A stretch of DNA of 6,422 bases from Paracoccaceae bacterium (GTDB lineage: Bacteria; Pseudomonadota; Alphaproteobacteria; Rhodobacterales; Rhodobacteraceae): positions 1-6,422 of the forward strand of contig JANSYB010000141.1 of NCBI GenBank assembly GCA_024742655.1. The letters are read 5' to 3'. A model generated the notes under the pieces. It was given only the letters and a program-made list of their open reading frames with translations. It made no database searches and was not told where the DNA came from. Every line of letters begins with the position of its first letter. The first letter of the stretch is position 1. Shown here piece after piece: positions 6,084 through 6,422 of this stretch. Made by a program: the position numbers and the translations under genes.

Positions 6084-6422
6084 TCAGGCGTCGAGCGGGG
6101 CGTGCAGCCGGGTTTCGGAGGTGATGATCCCGCCGCGGTTGCCCACCTCGATCGAGCCGTAACGCTGGCGAAAACAGTCAGGCAAGGGCCGGTCACCGGG
6201 CATCGACAGCCACAGCCGCAGCAGGTGACGGCGCCGTTCCGGCTCGGGCCAGTCGGTAAAGCCGGTGCGGTCATGCAATTGCGCATGGTTGTAGACGAAT
6301 TGCATATCCCCCGGTTGCAGGCGCATCCGGATATGCAGTTCGGGATCGTCGGCCAGCGCGTCGAACATGTCGAGTGCGGCGATATGATCGGCCGTCAGGC
6401 GCAGGGCCTCGGGAAAACGCTG
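6084..6422 (-). CDS. TauD/TfdA-family Fe(II)/2-oxoglutarate dioxygenase, C-terminal part (partial)
   Basis: The last 112 codons of a gene whose start lies beyond the right edge; it ends in TGA at 6084. Residues here are numbered from the window edge. The segment ALDMFDALADDPELHIRMRL leads into the double-stranded beta-helix core: LQPGDMQFVYNHAQLHDRTGF at 35-55 with H50 as the likely distal iron-binding histidine, then WPEPERRRHLLRLWL (58-72), where R65 or R69 would bind the 2-oxoglutarate carboxylate. After this come LPDCFRQRYGSIEVGNRGGI and a short tail. This pattern is typical of TauD/TfdA-type enzymes, which oxidise small organic substrates using O2 and 2-oxoglutarate. The HxD half of the iron site is outside the window. 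The substrate cannot be assigned, and many relatives have no known one. It reads in the same direction as the protease gene, 67 bp upstream of it. Confidence 0.9.
   Translation of the reverse strand, partial: QRFPEALRLTADHIAALDMFDALADDPELHIRMRLQPGDMQFVYNHAQLHDRTGFTDWPEPERRRHLLRLWLSMPGDRPLPDCFRQRYGSIEVGNRGGIITSETRLHAPLDA

Noticed and set aside
6017..6286. N-terminal extension of the protease frame up to ATG 6286
   Set aside because: The extension overlaps the TauD-like gene in another frame, is rich in Cys, Pro and Arg, and would bury the clear signal peptide that begins at 6016.
1..6422. Mobile element, CRISPR array, tRNA/rRNA, toxin-antitoxin or defence system
   Set aside because: No regularly spaced repeats, transposase or integrase motifs, terminal inverted repeats, tRNA cloverleaf or small-gene pairs were seen. 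The window reads as ordinary chromosome.

Overview
The window is GC-rich and every gene in it lies on the minus strand, so transcription runs from the right end to the left. The G/C-biased codon use, the Tat-exported peptide-type binding protein and the HtrA-type protease next to rarA fit an alphaproteobacterium, most likely of the Rhodobacteraceae/Roseobacter group. That placement is an inference from style and remembered family resemblance, not from a search.

Right part (6422 to 3326): first comes the C-terminal 112 codons of a TauD/TfdA-like Fe(II)/2-oxoglutarate dioxygenase, cut by the window edge. After a 67-bp gap follow a periplasmic Do/HtrA-type serine protease with two PDZ domains and the AAA+ ATPase gene rarA (mgsA). 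The protease stop codon and the rarA start codon touch (TAG|ATG), so those two are almost certainly one transcriptional and translational unit. They link envelope protein quality control with a replication-fork maintenance factor only by position; no direct functional link is visible.

Middle (3325 to 2998): a 328-bp non-coding stretch separates rarA from a transport operon. It is locally AT-rich and holds a candidate sigma70 promoter, a pair of CGTTCAA direct repeats 20 bp apart, a TetR-type palindrome (TGACC-N4-GGTCA), and a 7-bp hairpin in the predicted leader just upstream of the ribosome binding site.

Left part (2997 to 1): the transport operon begins with a Tat-signal substrate-binding protein of the SBP_bac_5 (peptide/nickel/opine) family. 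A GC-rich hairpin with a weak U-tract follows and probably limits expression of the downstream genes. Next comes a DppB/OppB-type permease, and 13 bp later the start of a further membrane protein that does not look like the DppC partner one would expect. The second permease and the ATPases would lie beyond the left edge. The substrate cannot be told from sequence.

The window is mostly ordinary chromosomal content. I see no mobile element, CRISPR array, RNA gene or obvious new system. The points most worth a second look are the unidentified membrane protein at the left edge and the regulatory structure in the 3.0-3.3 kb gap.
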